Below are positions 38,567 through 53,188 of a stretch of DNA of 64,000 nt, one piece after another (within the stretch, counting starts at the first letter, position 1; every line of letters starts with the position of its first letter). A program made the position numbers and the translations under genes. The notes under the pieces are model-generated. The model searched no databases. It saw only the letters and a program-made list of their open reading frames with translations, and had not been told where the DNA came from. Origin of the DNA: Ziziphus jujuba (Eukaryota; Streptophyta; Magnoliopsida; Rosales; Rhamnaceae); NCBI RefSeq assembly GCF_031755915.1, contig NC_083387.1, positions 14,653,001 through 14,717,000 of the forward strand. Reading direction: 5' to 3'.

Positions 38567-40712
38567 TGGAGGCGGGGCAGCACCTTGTCCACAATTTTGA
38601 GAGCGTTGAGGCATAATTGATTGTTTGGATCTACGTCAACGTAATTACCCTTGCAATTCCTTTTTGCTGACTTTAAAACATTAAGGCAAGTGTTAGTTTA
38701 AAAATGTATAAACAATAATGCATATAAAATCTTGTCAACAAAAGGTTTGAAATTAAAGATCTAATCTCAATTCTCTTAAACAAGTTATAACCTATTCAAG
38801 TGCTTAATTTTGGAAAAATAAATAAATAAAAGTCATATGTATGTATATATTATATATTTATGCACCTCCATCTATTATAAATAAAGCTAAATACCACTTT
38901 TTTAAAAAAGTTTAAGCCAATGGTAATTGAGTTATCATTTTATTTATATTGTTCACTAATATTCTAATCTATGTAGGCTTGATTTTAGATGTGTTTTTAA
39001 TTTTGAATGGAATTGTTAAAGTTTTGAATTTTTTTATGTTGATGTTAAATTGAATTACCACTTCTTTGAAAAAAAAAAAAAAAAAAGTTACACCAATGAG
39101 ATAATCATTTTTTTATTTTTTATTTTTACTTTTCTCCATAAAACTGGAAGATAGTTTTTTTACGAGAACAATTATATATTTATTCAGGATCAGCATCATA
39201 CCTTGTAAATTGTATCCGATAAAAGTGCCATTCGATTAGCGTATTCAACTCTATAGTTAAAGTCTTGTTTTAAGTATGTCAAGGGATTACCAAGAACGTA
39301 TCCCTGATTCAATTATCAAAAAAAAAAAAAAAAACATTAATTAATATCAATAAAAAAAATTTCAATTCTCTATGTATTAATACATTATATTAAGCTGGCA
39401 TCAACGTTTGATATACTTTGAGGTTCAGTACTGGCTGACTTCCGGCTTCACTTCCTACAAAATAACAAAAATGACAATTACTAGAACATGTAAATATATA
39501 ACCTTAATTAGGAATGGATTAATTAGCTTAACTATGTTATTAACAATTTTATATGTTTAGTTGAATTACTATTCTTTCGAAAAGCTTAAATTGTTAGGAG
39601 ATAAGTCATTATTATAACACATGCCCAACCATAATTTGGGCTCCTTCATTTTTTATTTTTTTTAATCTTATCCCTACATTATTCTTTGTGGGAGTTTGCC
39701 AAGTTTTCAATCTAAAAACCAAACAGAGTTACCATTTACTTATGTAGGTATGATCATTTATGGGCTCATTTACAGGTTTTTACATGTGTTTTTTTGTAGA
39801 AGTGTTAACAAGCTTTGAACTAAAAATGTCAAGAGCCATCCAAGATTCTTTATGAGAATCCTAAACGAGTCCCGATTGGAAAAACCCTATCGGATATTCC
39901 TACATAAAATCAAGTAGTATCTCCCATAAGGATTGGATTTGTCCTAAAATTTCCTATACAGATAACACACTTCAATAATAAACTACCTTATTCCTCCCAC
40001 CTTATTATGAGAAATCTCCATAAATTTGCAAAACTTCAATAACAATAGCATAGGGATATAGATGCAATAAATAATTTAATAAAACATAAATATCTTTATG
40101 ACTTGTATCCACCCACACTACCCACTTATTACAATTATATGTCATCATAATATTTCATGAATATTACATATTCGTAGATACAAATAGAATATAATAAAAA
40201 CAATAACAATAATAATAATAACAACAACAATAATAGTAATGATAAAGCCTTTAAAGAGTTTGGGAAACCTGCACGAAGGCTATAATACTTATTCAGAGAT
40301 TATGATACTTGCCTAGAGGTTACTATACTTGCCCGAAAGCTGCAATAGTTACCCATTTGGACGAATATGGTTAGTGTGCAGTTGACACTAATGATGATAA
40401 TAATAATAACAACAAATAATAATATTAATATTGTTAGTAAAAATAACAATAACAGTGATGATGATAATACTAACAATAAACAATTTGCAAGTAATAATAA
40501 TAACAAATTAATAATAATTATTATTATGAATATGGTTAGTATGCAGTTGACACTAATGATGATAATAATAACAATAACAAATACTAATATTAATATTGTT
40601 AGTAACAATAACAATAGTAGTGATGATGATAATACTAACAATAAACAATTTGCAAGTAATAATAATAACAATAATTATTATTATCATTATAATAATAATA
40701 ATACCAATAACA

Positions 40713-40745
<33 letters not shown>

Positions 40746-41063
40746 TACAACAACATATACTGACAATAATAGAAAATCATGATCATGAATAGATAAAAAG
40801 AAAAAAATTTGACATTTATAAATATACTACATAACTCGCACACTTATAGTGGAGGTAAATCTAATATATCGTATAATATACTAATGCATGGTCTTATGAT
40901 ATTAGTTGTAATAAGTATGTTGTTACCAATATGATCTAGGGTGGTTGCCAATAATGGCTGTCTTACGCATTGGTCTCATGGGCAGTAAAATTATGAGACT
41001 AAACTATCTATGTGCCAAAATAAGAACGTTGCCCCCATACGGTATGGTACATGTGGACATAAC

Positions 41064-41098
<35 letters not shown>

Positions 41099-41946
41099 AT
41101 TACGTATATATGAAAAAAAAAAAAAACATTTGATGCACCATAGTGGTGTCAAATAGTGTTCAGTATCCTAACCACTAATCTAATGGGGAGGTTACAGAGA
41201 AAAATATGCAATTGGTCACCTTAGCATCCTGAGGCACCAATTCTAATAACTTGTCATGGCTAAACTAGTCATTCTTTGGTCGAGAGGAGGGTGGCTGATG
41301 CTGTTACCATCAAATACTTGCCTACTGTTTCTTACCACAATTCACAAAGGATGACCACATATATATATATATATATATATATATCCTACGTGCTAAACCA
41401 TAATATAATAACTAGTAATCCTGCGGCCAAGGGGAACGGCTAATGCTCATTATATAAAATACTTGTCAACCCTCAGGCCATAGCTCCCACAGGATGACCA
41501 TATATACTTGCGCACTAATCATGAATACCAATATTATATGATGCATCTAAAAACTATAAAAATTTATAATATCATAAATACTAAAACTGAATAAAATACG
41601 ATCAGGTTTATTACACTTTTAGTAAACTCATAAAATTCCATATTTCATCTTAAATAACCACATAAATTCAACAATTTTATAAAATTAATTATTACCACAA
41701 TAATTTATTTAATATCATAAATATAAATTTTATATAATAAATATATTTAAATCACATAAATTTTACACAATAAAATTAAATAGCATTTTTCCTAAATTTT
41801 AAAACATACACAATATTTTTCAAAATTTTAAATAACATAAAAAATACGTGTATATACACATCTATATGTACACAAGTATATATGTTCATGTATATACATA
41901 ACACAATCTTCTTAAGAAGTATATACGTACTCATATACACATTTAT

Positions 41947-42000
<54 letters not shown>

Positions 42001-42885
42001 ACCCACTCATATATATAATCACATATGTTCACACACATATGTATATTCATATATATACAATTTTTTTAACAAGCATATATATATATATATTCATAGTGAT
42101 ATTCTATGATGTGGGTGGTCCACATGTGGACTGCACTAAAAGCCGATACTTTTTGGAATAAAGCGTCAGCTTGGCTGTGTATGTGCACACATTGTACACA
42201 GCAAAGCCGACGCTTTTTTCCAAAAAGTATCGACTTTTGGTGCTGTCCACACCTTAAAATTACTCTATATTCATATACTCAATATATATATGCATCTACA
42301 TACATGCCAAAGGAGTACATGCATATACTTATATATATATATATATATACAAAAATATGCATGTGCAAACATACATACACATATATATACATGAACATGT
42401 ACATATATATGCAATTTAACGCAATTATTACATTAAATATAAAATTTACTTAAAAATGGTAAATTTTCAAACACACTACCATAACTCACAAATAAGATGC
42501 TAATGGAAAGCTAAAGAGATGAAGAATATGCCACTAACCTAAATTGGTCTTGATACCGTTGGTCGTGGTCAGAAAATGGCCGTGAAAATTCAGACAAATT
42601 TTAACTTGTTATATCTCCAAGACGATAGGGAATTAAGCTGAATGGAGCTCAAAATCGAGCTTAGGAGGTCCAAAAATGATAAGAGGGAGAATTGATTTGG
42701 CTGGAATGTGGCCGGATCATCAAAAAATTGGCTTTTCCATGGCCGGCAATGGACGCTCTATCGGGAAGCATTTAGCGATGGCTCGCGGTGCTTTTTTGGC
42801 TACCAGTCAAAAACCTCATAGGCTCCACCCTTGTCCGGCATGTGCGATGCATGGAAGGCCAAAAAGCCAAAATCCAGCAGAGCCC

Positions 42886-42923
<38 letters not shown>

Positions 42924-45900
42924 GGAGAGAAAAAGAGAGGGAGGGAAAGTCATGTCTACTCTATAACTTTTTAATCTCAGCTCCAATTCTTATGTACTAC
43001 TACTCTACAAGCTCATGTCTATGAGTACTTCGCCATAATACTATGATCAATGAAAAATTTCTCTTGCAGTAAAAGTCAACCATGGGATCCATTTGGTCAA
43101 CCCTAATTAACCTTAGTCAAAAATTCAAATTTAGGGCATTTTATAGGGTAGATGTGTTACAAAAAATCTCATGGATTGTTGACATAGACTTAATTACCAT
43201 TCTTCCAAAAACTTAAACTATTAGAAGTTGGATTATTATTATGTTTGTGTTCTCTTAATCAAACATAACACATTGTTCTAATTAGGATAAACAACACTTT
43301 GTCTTTCTTAATAGTATATCACACGTTTTGCAATTTATTCTTCAAATTATAAATAACATAGAGTTATTATTTCCTTCTCAATTCAGTTTAATTTTACAAT
43401 TTTCTATAATGAAATTCATAAAATTAGTTTGTGGGATAAATAGTTTCTAATTAATGTTACATCTTGTGCTGTGTATAAAATAATTTTATTAAAGGCATCT
43501 TATCAAAATGCTAGGTTGAAAACTAAACTAATTAATATATATATATATATATACACTACAAAGCTCCTATTAGCTTGATCTAATAGTTTTATCATTAGGT
43601 CCTTAGTAGTAAATAATTGGATCCTTCTAATGACTAAGATTTAAAATTTCATCTATAGTTCACTCTCTTGGATCCTTTTAGTATGTCATTAAATTTTATG
43701 TTAGATTAATTTTTTTCTTTTTAAATTTTTACCATTGAAGTTATCCAATGACTTGTAATGGATGTCCTCGTGATAAAACTATGAGGTTGACCTGATGTAA
43801 GTTTGACTCTGCATGTATATTTATAATTTAAAGTGTAAATGCAAATGGTTTGAGGGTGGTGTTATTGCCATGGGGTGATTGGTTTTTGCCATGTTAAAAT
43901 TGCATTTTTAATCATTTTCAAATTTTAAAGAAAAAAATCAGAGATTGAGGGAGGAAAAAGACAATTCTACTTAATTTAAGCCTTCATGGAGTGATGATTT
44001 TGACAATCTAACCATATATTTTGGTAATCAAATGATTATTTGATAGATAAAGAGCTTTAACATTTGGGTAATCTTGATATCGAGGGTAATATTAACTCAA
44101 GAACACATGGCATTATTTATGTGGATTTTACTTCTAGCAATAGCATAATTAAAGTAAAAGGATAAGTTCAACAACATATAGAGGAGATAACTAGAAGCTT
44201 TTAAACTAATATTTGGTTAATGATCAAATATTAGTTTGGGATATCATTTTGTCGATACCTTCAAACTTAATATTATTCAAGTGATACCATAATTGATCTA
44301 CATGAAATTGACAATCTACAAATTAAATTACAAGATATTTATATGATCTCCTGTAGGATAAGTTATATATTACACAATATCTATGGATATCTAATAAATT
44401 TCATGATCTACTCGTAGGGATAGACTATGATATGAAGATCCAATCGATGGCAGATAGTCACTCCCTATAATTACTCTACAACACAATACCACTAGTATGG
44501 TAAAAAATATTTTTTATTATCCCTAAGATTAAACTCTAAATACAACTACTGACTTTATCAGCAGAGTACTATAGGGTTTCAGGGTCTGATTCTATTATAT
44601 TCACATGCTCTTAGCTGTTGATGATGAAGTTTTGGTCACGGGTGAAATTTTGCATCAACACTTGGATAATATTCGTAGCATGCTATCTTTCAGAACAAAC
44701 CATTAACAGAATAAAGAACTTCTATAATACCCATTTAAAGATGAAAGTTCTCCAGATGGATATTGCATTCAATTACTTACATGCGAGGGACTAATCATCT
44801 CAACATTCCCTTGAATCTTCGACAGTTGATTGCTACTTAATTGCTAACTTTGCAAATTTAATTAATCCAAGGGATATCGCTGCACCTTCAATAGTCCTTG
44901 CCACTGCAAATATGAAAGCAACCTTTTGGACAAAAGCTGCCGATGCCTTTGGCAAATTTTCTCTCAAAAATACTCCGACTCAATTTCATACAAGTATTGT
45001 CAATGCAGAAGCCGATACCATTTCCCTAAGTTAATGACCACTTATTTTTTACTATAAAATGTATTCCAAATTTCATTACTCGAATGATCAATTACCTCAA
45101 TAGGTTTCAGGTAGCTCTCCCAAAAATGCTATTTATGATGATCATGACAAGGAATGAAAGATATTAGGGAAAAGGGTTTTCTGATAGTCATGCTGTGGGA
45201 ATTTTGTGAATAGAAATTATAAATATTATTTATTTATTTAGTTGCCATAATAGTTAAAATACTAAAATTTTTATTTAAAAAAAAAAATAGTGTTCTAGTG
45301 AAAGAATACGACTTCAGAGTGGAAAAGTACCTTTTATTGGAAACGAAGTAACTTTTAATGCTTCATATATTCTAAAGCATGCAATCTTTCCTATAATAAA
45401 AATTATTTTCTACGAATGAAACAGAAGAACAAAAAGAAATATTCATTATTTTATTTCATCATTCATTCATATAAAATAGAGAGAGAAAAACACAAAAATT
45501 GTTCGTTGTTTCTGGGAATTTGGAGTGCTACTATTCTTAGAAAGTAGTCATTATATCCTGGAAGACATTTGCCATCTATTAGACTATTAAGCACCAATGC
45601 AGGGCAAAAGTTGTCTTAAGGCCAAAGAATCAAATTCTTACCTCGACTAACAAGTTTTTCTATCATCTTCTTCTTATATGTATATATGGTGTTTATGTAT
45701 TTAACAGTAGAAAACTCATATTTAGTATAACAATCTTAAGACAATTTCACATATATTCTACTATTAATTTACGTGTTTGAAATCTATCTAATTAGTTTTA
45801 TATTTATTTCGTTATTATTCTACTAGTAATTTTCATGTATACTATTTTTTGAAATTATTGCTCTATTTGATTAAATTGTATGTGTATTCATTGTTGCAGT

Positions 45901-48900
45901 TTTACTCTATTTGATTAAATTGTATGTGCATTCATTGTTGCAGTTTTACTGATATAATTGATTACCATCATAAATTGAATTGCGTTAATACTAGCATCTA
46001 GTATATGTATTAATTAAATTGGCCATTGATGGTTTCTAGTTTTTTGTACCCTAGTTTTGGCCATTGATGGTTTCTTGCTTTTTGTACTCTGTTTTCGTAT
46101 ACACAAACGCTTTTTCACGTATATTGCTTAGTTTATATAATAGTCAGGTCTTTTCAATTGTTTAATTGATTACACTAAGTGATGTGATTCCGCCCGAGCC
46201 CGCTCCACCGATAACCCGCTGGGGTGCTGACTCGACACGGATGAAGACTAGGCCAATCACAAGAGCTCAAATTAAGAGATTTAAGGGCAACCTGGGAGTA
46301 TTTATACAGAGGGTAATCAATCTCAATAGAGCTTGTCCATACTTGAAGATACAAAGCCTATTCGAAGCATCCAACTGGTGGAAGCCGATACGGACCCGGG
46401 TGACGGTTTTGGTACATTTTTGGAGTCCGGGAAGCATGAAATGGTTCCAATGCTTTATGGGTTCAATACATATGCCTAAGAGGTCATGGAATCAAGTTAA
46501 AGCAGCCTCAAATGCAATCAAAAAGGGCTTGTACGGACAGCATCAACAATTTGGCCGAATTTGCTGTATTGCTTGCTGGCTTTACTGTATTTTACTGTTT
46601 TAGCCTTTTCTTATTTTTCCAAGCATGGGCAACGTGTGGGACTTCATATTCAACTTATTTGGCATCCTAAAAAGCATCTAGAAGCTGATTTGAAGCTCAA
46701 AGAGGTCAAAGATTGATCAAAGTCAACTTGATCAAAAAGGCTAGCATTTTTAGTTTCCTAATTTGTTTTTACTTTTTTTTTTTAGGAAACTACCATTACT
46801 TTTTGGCTTTTCTTTATTTATTTTCTGGAAAAATAACTTTAGGAAGGTTTTTATTTTATTCTTTCCATTGTAAATTAATTAATTCCTGATTTAATATAAA
46901 TGAATTAATTAATCAAACTTAGATTAGGAAAGGAAGTATAGTTTCAGCCAACTAGGTTTCTTTATGTGTGGTGGCTGGTTTTCTTTATGTTCTAGGGTTT
47001 TATTTCGTGGCTTTGTAGCCTATTTAAAGGCTTAGTTATCAATAAGAAAAAAAACTTTGATTTGATTAAGAAACTACTTGTGAGATTAATTATCTCTTTG
47101 TTCTTTGAGAACACCTAAAACACCATTAGAGAATTGGTTGTTTTAGCTTGACTTATCAATAGGTTTTCCATCCCCTATTGTGGCGTCTACATTATACCAA
47201 GGTTTCTAACCACAGGTTGGTTAGGGGTTGAGGTCCATTCCATTAGAACTTGAACTTAATTGAGATTCGGGCTAATATAATACGGGTTTAGGAGCAGGTC
47301 GTCCTAGGTTCGTATCATTTGGTATCAGAGCTAAATTTTGTTCAGGTTTGATCTATCTTTATTTGCTTTATTTGTTTTTGTGTTATTCTGAAATTTTAGC
47401 ATTAGGTTAAGGTTGCATCCATCCCATACACGTTCTGGATCTTTAAAAAAAAAAAAAAATTTCATTCCTAGTTGAATTAGGTTTCCTAGTTTTATCGTAT
47501 TTTTGTTTCCTAACTTGTTGGTTGTCTTTTATCATTGTTCTTGATAATTTTGGTTTTTGTTGATTTTCCTTTGCTGTTTTAGTCTTAGAAATTTGCATTC
47601 CTATATTCAAAAAAAAAAAAAAAGAGTTTGCGGCAACATTAAAAAAAAAAAACTGTACATTTGTGTTTATTTGGAGGTCACGGGTTTGGTGTTTGTTTTG
47701 GAGTTGGAATTGCAATTTTGGTAATTATTCTTGCTACTGCAGTTGTTTATGTTCTGTGAGTGAAAAAAAAAAAAAAAAAAAAGAAGAGGTAAATCCGAAT
47801 AAAAAAAGAAAAAAAAAACAGAAGAATATTTCGGTTTGTTGGAGTTTGATTTGTTTGCTGGAAATTTGTTGGAGCTGCTGGTTTTTGATTATTTATTCAA
47901 TATTTGAGTTGCTGGGAAATTATTTTTGCTGCTGGATATTTGGATTTTGGGTGTTTAAATTTTTTTGGATTAATATTAGTTAAAGGAATTGATACAAAAC
48001 TTGAATTACAAGAACAACAACCAACACTTTTCTATATTTTTGTTCTCTTTGATTCTTGTTCGTATTTGAATTTCGTTTTCTGGACTTTTATTCTTGAACT
48101 CATAATCTACTACCATCTGGTGCAGTTTTCAAAAATTCCAACGTTTTCCCATTATTTTGTGTTTTTTTGTCTAGAAAGCCGAAAAATTAGGATTTGTTGG
48201 ATTCTTTCGATATTGCCTACTTTTTGCTACTGTTTTGTTGATAAGTTTAATTAACACATACTAGTGATCTAATTTCTGTTTTGTGGGTGTTTTAATTAGA
48301 ACTTTGAGATAATTCATTGAGTGAAAAAAAGCAAGAGTGTGTGAGCTTAAAAGAGGGTAAAAGCCGAAACTAGTGTGCAAACACGAGTGTCGAGACCTTG
48401 TTTGAGTGAAACACGTGAGGGAGTGAATATTGTGAGGATTTATTTTATTTTTGCAGTATTTTACTAACATGGAAGATTCTAGAATAAGAAGAGGGGATCC
48501 ACCTTTGAGGATCAATGAGGAAGAGTCCGTAGCATTCCATGGCGATGACCGAGCTACCGGGAGTGGAGACCAAATGGACATGAGAGCTGTTTTGGAATCA
48601 ATACAGCGGGTTAGTGCTCAAGTTGAGCATGTAAATCAAAGAGTGGGAAGACTAGAAGCCTCACAAGGAAGGCCGAATACAAGAAATAGGCAAGAATTCC
48701 ATGGAGGACGAGGCCGAGGACGAGGAGGTCGCGAGAGGCCGAGAGAGGAATTTGATGAGGAGCCATTCGGTGGAGACTTTGAGGAAGGTATGGACGAAAC
48801 CTTTGCTGTCCAAGATAGAGCTGGCCATGGGAGATATAGGAGGGAAGATACAGATGATGATTTGGGAAATATCAAGGTTAATATCCCACCTTTTATGGTT

Positions 48901-51900
48901 AAAAGTGATCCCGAAGCTTATTTGGAGTGGGAAGAAAAAATGGAGATGATCTTTGACTGCCACAACTATTCAGAAGGTAAGAAGGTGAAGTTGGCAGCAA
49001 TGAAGTTTGACCATTATGCACTCCAATGGTGGACAAATGAGCAAAGCACCCGAAGGAGAGTTGGTGATGACTTAATTACAACATGGCGACAAATGAAAGG
49101 AGCCATGAGGAAGCGGTTTGTGCCATCCCATTACCATAGGTTGCTGCATCAAAGGCTTCAATCTTTGTCTCAAGGAAGTAGGTCCGTGGAGGATTATTAC
49201 AAAGAGATGGAGATGTTAATGATGAGGCTGAATATGAATGAGGATAGGGAGGCAACCATGGCAAGATTTCTTGGAGGGTTAAACCGAGACATTGCCAACT
49301 AACTTGAATTACAACAATACTTGGAATTGGAGGAGATGTTGCATGTAGCCATTAAGCTTGAGAACCAATTCAACAGGAGGGGTGTTAGTACACGGTTTGG
49401 AGGAGTTTCTAGCAGTGGAAGGACAAGTTCAAGTGGCTGGAAAAACAATTCCACTTATGAAAACAAGTTGAAGCCGAAATTAGGAGAAGAAACTACCAAC
49501 CGGCCAAGAAGGGAGGTCAAGACCGAATCTGTCCAAGCACTTAGAGGTGAGATAAAATCTAATCCTAAACCTCAAAAATCCAGAGAAATAATTTGTTTTA
49601 AGTGCCAAGGAAGAGGACACATAGCTAGCCAATGCCCAAATAGAAGAATCATGGTATTAAAGGGTGATGGTGAGCTGGAATCTGCGACTGAAGAAAGTGG
49701 GGCTGAAACCGAGCAAGAGGAGGATTGCAATGAAGATGAAGCCGAACCTGTAGATACATCTAATGCCGAGTTGAGCTTGGTTTCAAGGAGAGTACTTACT
49801 GTCTACAAAGATGAAGAGCAGATACAAAGAGAAAACATCTTCCACACTCGCTGCGAAATACAAGGTAAAATTTGTAGCATGATTATAGATAGTGGGAGTT
49901 GTACTAATGTGATAAGTAATCTTGTAGTTGATAAATTAGGCTTGAAAACAATTAAACATCGAGAACCTTATAGATTACAATGGCTTAATGATAGTGGTGA
50001 GATGAAAGTAAACAAACAAGCCAAAGTAAAATTTAATATAGGTAGATATGAGGATGTAGTTTTATGTGATATTGTACCCATGATTGCTGGACATATACTA
50101 TTAGGTAGACCATGGCAATTTGATAAAGATGCTACTTATTTTGGTCGAGAAAATAGTATTATTTTCAGGTTTAAAGGGAAGAAGGTCAAGCTGGAACCAT
50201 TATCTCCTAAAGAGGTTTACAAAGACCAATTACAAATGCAACAAAGGAGAGAAGCCGAAAAGCTCAAAGAAAAAGCAAGTATGGCACCAACGGCTTCACC
50301 ATCCTTTCAAGAAGGTAAGAATGAGGTTGCTGGTCAAGGTAAGGTTTCTAAGGCTCATATTGAGTGGAAAGATCAAGGAAAAGCCGAAAGAGAGGGGAAA
50401 GAAAGTGGCAAACCCGAGAGCTTGGAGAAGGAAGGGAAATCCGAAGGTTTGCACTAATCCAAGGGGGAAAAAGAAAAAGAAAGAAAAGAAAGGTCAAGTA
50501 GCAACTTTTATTTGAGTTTAGGGGATATTAATAAGGTTATTGAGTGTAAGAAACCTTTGCTGGTCATGATTTATAAAGAAAATTATTTTAATGATCAAAC
50601 TAACTTTGAAGAACTTGAATTGCGAAGTTCAATGATTTCTCTTTTGAAGGAATTTGGAGATGTCTTCCCAAATGAAATTCCAAGTGGACTACCATCCAAT
50701 CAAGAGGGACAAGGTGAGCTTGCTGTCCAAGGTAAGTCTTCTAATACTCAGGTTGTGTGGAAAAATTTTAATAAAACCAAGAGTGAGAATTTTGGTGTAA
50801 AAGCCGAGAGTGAGGAAGGTGAGATGGCCGTGAGTGAGAAAGGAAAAGGAAGACAAGAAAGGAAAAATACAAATTTTTATCTTAGCTTTGGTGATGTTAA
50901 TAAAGTAATTATGAATAAGAAATCATTGCTGACCATGAATTTTAAAGATACTTATTTAAAGATGTCTTTATTGCATAGAACTTTATCTGCATTGTTGAGA
51001 GCTTTACTTAGTGGCAATTTGAAAATTTGGAAAATATTGTTCGCTAACTTTAAAAACTGTAATTTTTACCATAATGAGCATGTATTTCTAGATTTTGTTG
51101 TAATAGTATTTGACCTAGGAGAATTGTTTTGGTTGCACTTACAAAAGGAAAGGTTTCCTAATCAAAGAAAGTCAAAGCTCATGCCGCCTATGGATGGACC
51201 TTTTCAAGTTTTGGAGCCCAATAACAAGAATACCTACAAGCTTGATTTACTAGGTGAGTATAACATGAGTGCTGCATTTAATGTTGCTGATTTAACTCCT
51301 TTTGCTGCAGGTGATGATCTTGATTTGAGGACAAATCCTTTTCAAGAGGAGGGGAATGATGTGATTCCGCCCGAGCCCACTCCACCGATAACCCGCTGGG
51401 GTGCTGACTCGACACGGATGAAGACTAGGCCAATCACAAGAGCTCAAATTAAGAGATTTAAGGGCAAACTGGGAGTATTTATACAGAGGGTAATCAATCT
51501 CAACAGAGCTTGTCCATACTTGAAGATACAAAGCCTATTCGAAGCATCCAAGTGGTGGAAGCCGATACGGACCCGGGTGACGGTTTTGGTACATTTTTGG
51601 AGTCCGGGAAGCATGAAATGGTTCCAATGCTTTATGGGTTCAATACATATGCCTAAGAGGTAATGGAATCAAGTTAAAGCAGCCTCAAATGCAATCAAAA
51701 AGGGCTTGTACGGACAGCATCAACAATTTGGCCGAATTTGCTGTATTGCTTGCTGGCTTTACTGTATTTTACTGTTTTAGCCTTTTCTTATTTTTCCAAG
51801 CATGGGCAACGTGTGGGACTTCATATTCAACTTATTTGGCATCCTAAAAAGCATCTAGAAGCTGATTTGAAGCTCAAAGAGGTCAAAGATTGATCAAAGT

Positions 51901-53154
51901 CAACTTGATCAAAAAGGCTAGCATTTTTAGTTTCCTAATTTGTTTTTACTTTTTTTTTTAGGAAACTACCATTACTTTTTGGCTTTTCTTTATTTATTTT
52001 CTGGAAAAATAACTTTAGGAAGGTTTTTATTTTATTCTTTCCATTGTAAATTAATTAATTCCTGATTTAATATAAAGGAATTAATTAATCAAACTTAGAT
52101 TAGGAAAGGAAGTATAGTTTCAGCCAACTAGGTTTCTTTATGTGTGGTGGCTGGTTTTCTTTATGTTCCAGGGTTTTATTTCGTGGCTTTGTAGCCTATT
52201 TAAAGGCTTAGTTATCAATAAGAAAAAAACTTTGATTTGATTAAGAAAATACTTGTGAGATTAATTATCTCTTTGTTCTTTGAGAACACCTAAAACACCA
52301 TTAGAGAATTGGTTATTTTAGCTTGACTTATCAATAGGTTTTCCATCCCCTATTGTGGCGTCTACATTATACCAAGGTTTCTAACCACAGGTTGGTTAGG
52401 GGTTGAGGTCAATTCCATTAGAACTTGAACTTAATTGAGATCCGGGCTAATATAATACGGATTTAGGAGCAGGTCATCCTAGGTTCGTATCACTAACCAA
52501 TAAGGTCTTTGCAGCATAGGTAATTATTAATTCGAAATCTGTTAGTCAATCTATTTATTAATTTTTTAATACTTCTTCTACCAGTTAACGCCTTCCATAT
52601 TTCTTCCATAGTTTTTGTTTTCTTTGACAATGTATATATATATACACCCACACACACATACTCATACCATATATATATATATATATATATTATTTGTGGT
52701 TTATTTAATGCATTGCTTTATGTTGTTTACACTCGTTTAGGAATCACATTATAACTATATATATATATATATATATATATCTGAATGTTGGTTGATCGTC
52801 TTTTATAGTTTAGTTCTTTTGGCTTTGTAAATCTTGAATTTTATAGTATATATTGTTTTTATCCTTAATATATATATATATATACATTTTTACCGTCTGT
52901 TGATTTGGAATTCTCTGCATATATTCAATATTTGGGTTCTTTATTTTATATGCATCGTTAGTTATATATATATATATATATATATTATTCATACCTTATG
53001 CATTATTTGCTTTTACATATACGGTTTTAATTAGATTAATAAACTGATTTAAGGATTTATGCTTTCTTCCTTTAAATCAAGTCTTATGTTTTATTCTCTC
53101 TTTTTCTTTTAATTGCCAATTGAAACGTGTTACTCTCTGTTTTCTTCTAATTGG

Positions 53155-53188
<34 letters not shown>

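Larger units (their letters stand above)
39827..43161 (-). mobile_element. Solo large LTR inside SCPL intron 5
   Basis: On the minus strand it starts TGTAACACATCTACCC (43161) and ends GATGGCTCTTGACA (39827). AAAAA flanks both sides (39822-39826 and 43162-43166), although A-rich sequence makes that duplication weaker evidence. The end near 39840-40030 matches the end of the 4290-13223 LTR in reverse. It contains an AAT/AAC-rich block with a 165-bp tandem duplication (40363-40690), TA tracts and a foldback element (about 42101-42262). Confidence 0.7.
46180..52492 (+). mobile_element. Young Ty3/gypsy element, copy 2, nested in the copia leader
   Basis: 5' LTR 46180-47317 (1138 bp), primer site 47320-47331, gag-pro, scrambled pol remnant, polypurine tract 51344-51356, 3' LTR 51357-52492 (1136 bp). 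Flanks are CTAAG (46175-46179) and CTAAC (52493-52497), a five-base duplication with one change. About 13 substitutions and two homopolymer indels separate the LTRs, so insertion was recent. Most of pol is missing, so movement must have depended on another copy. Confidence 0.92.

Noticed and set aside
40300..40717. Long frames of Leu/Ile (minus) or Asn/Ser (plus)
   Set aside because: They are translations of AAT/AAC tandem repeats inside a solo LTR.
42676..43024. Two overlapping plus-strand frames near a GA tract
   Set aside because: They lie in the GC-richer block of the minus-strand solo LTR and read through (GA)n; no domain seen.
46166..46603. A 145-codon frame as an independent gene
   Set aside because: It is the pol tail copy in the 5' LTR, matching the frame that enters the 3' LTR at 51357.
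47443..47983. Frames in the gypsy leader
   Set aside because: They consist of poly-A/T translations between the primer site and gag, with no family similarity.
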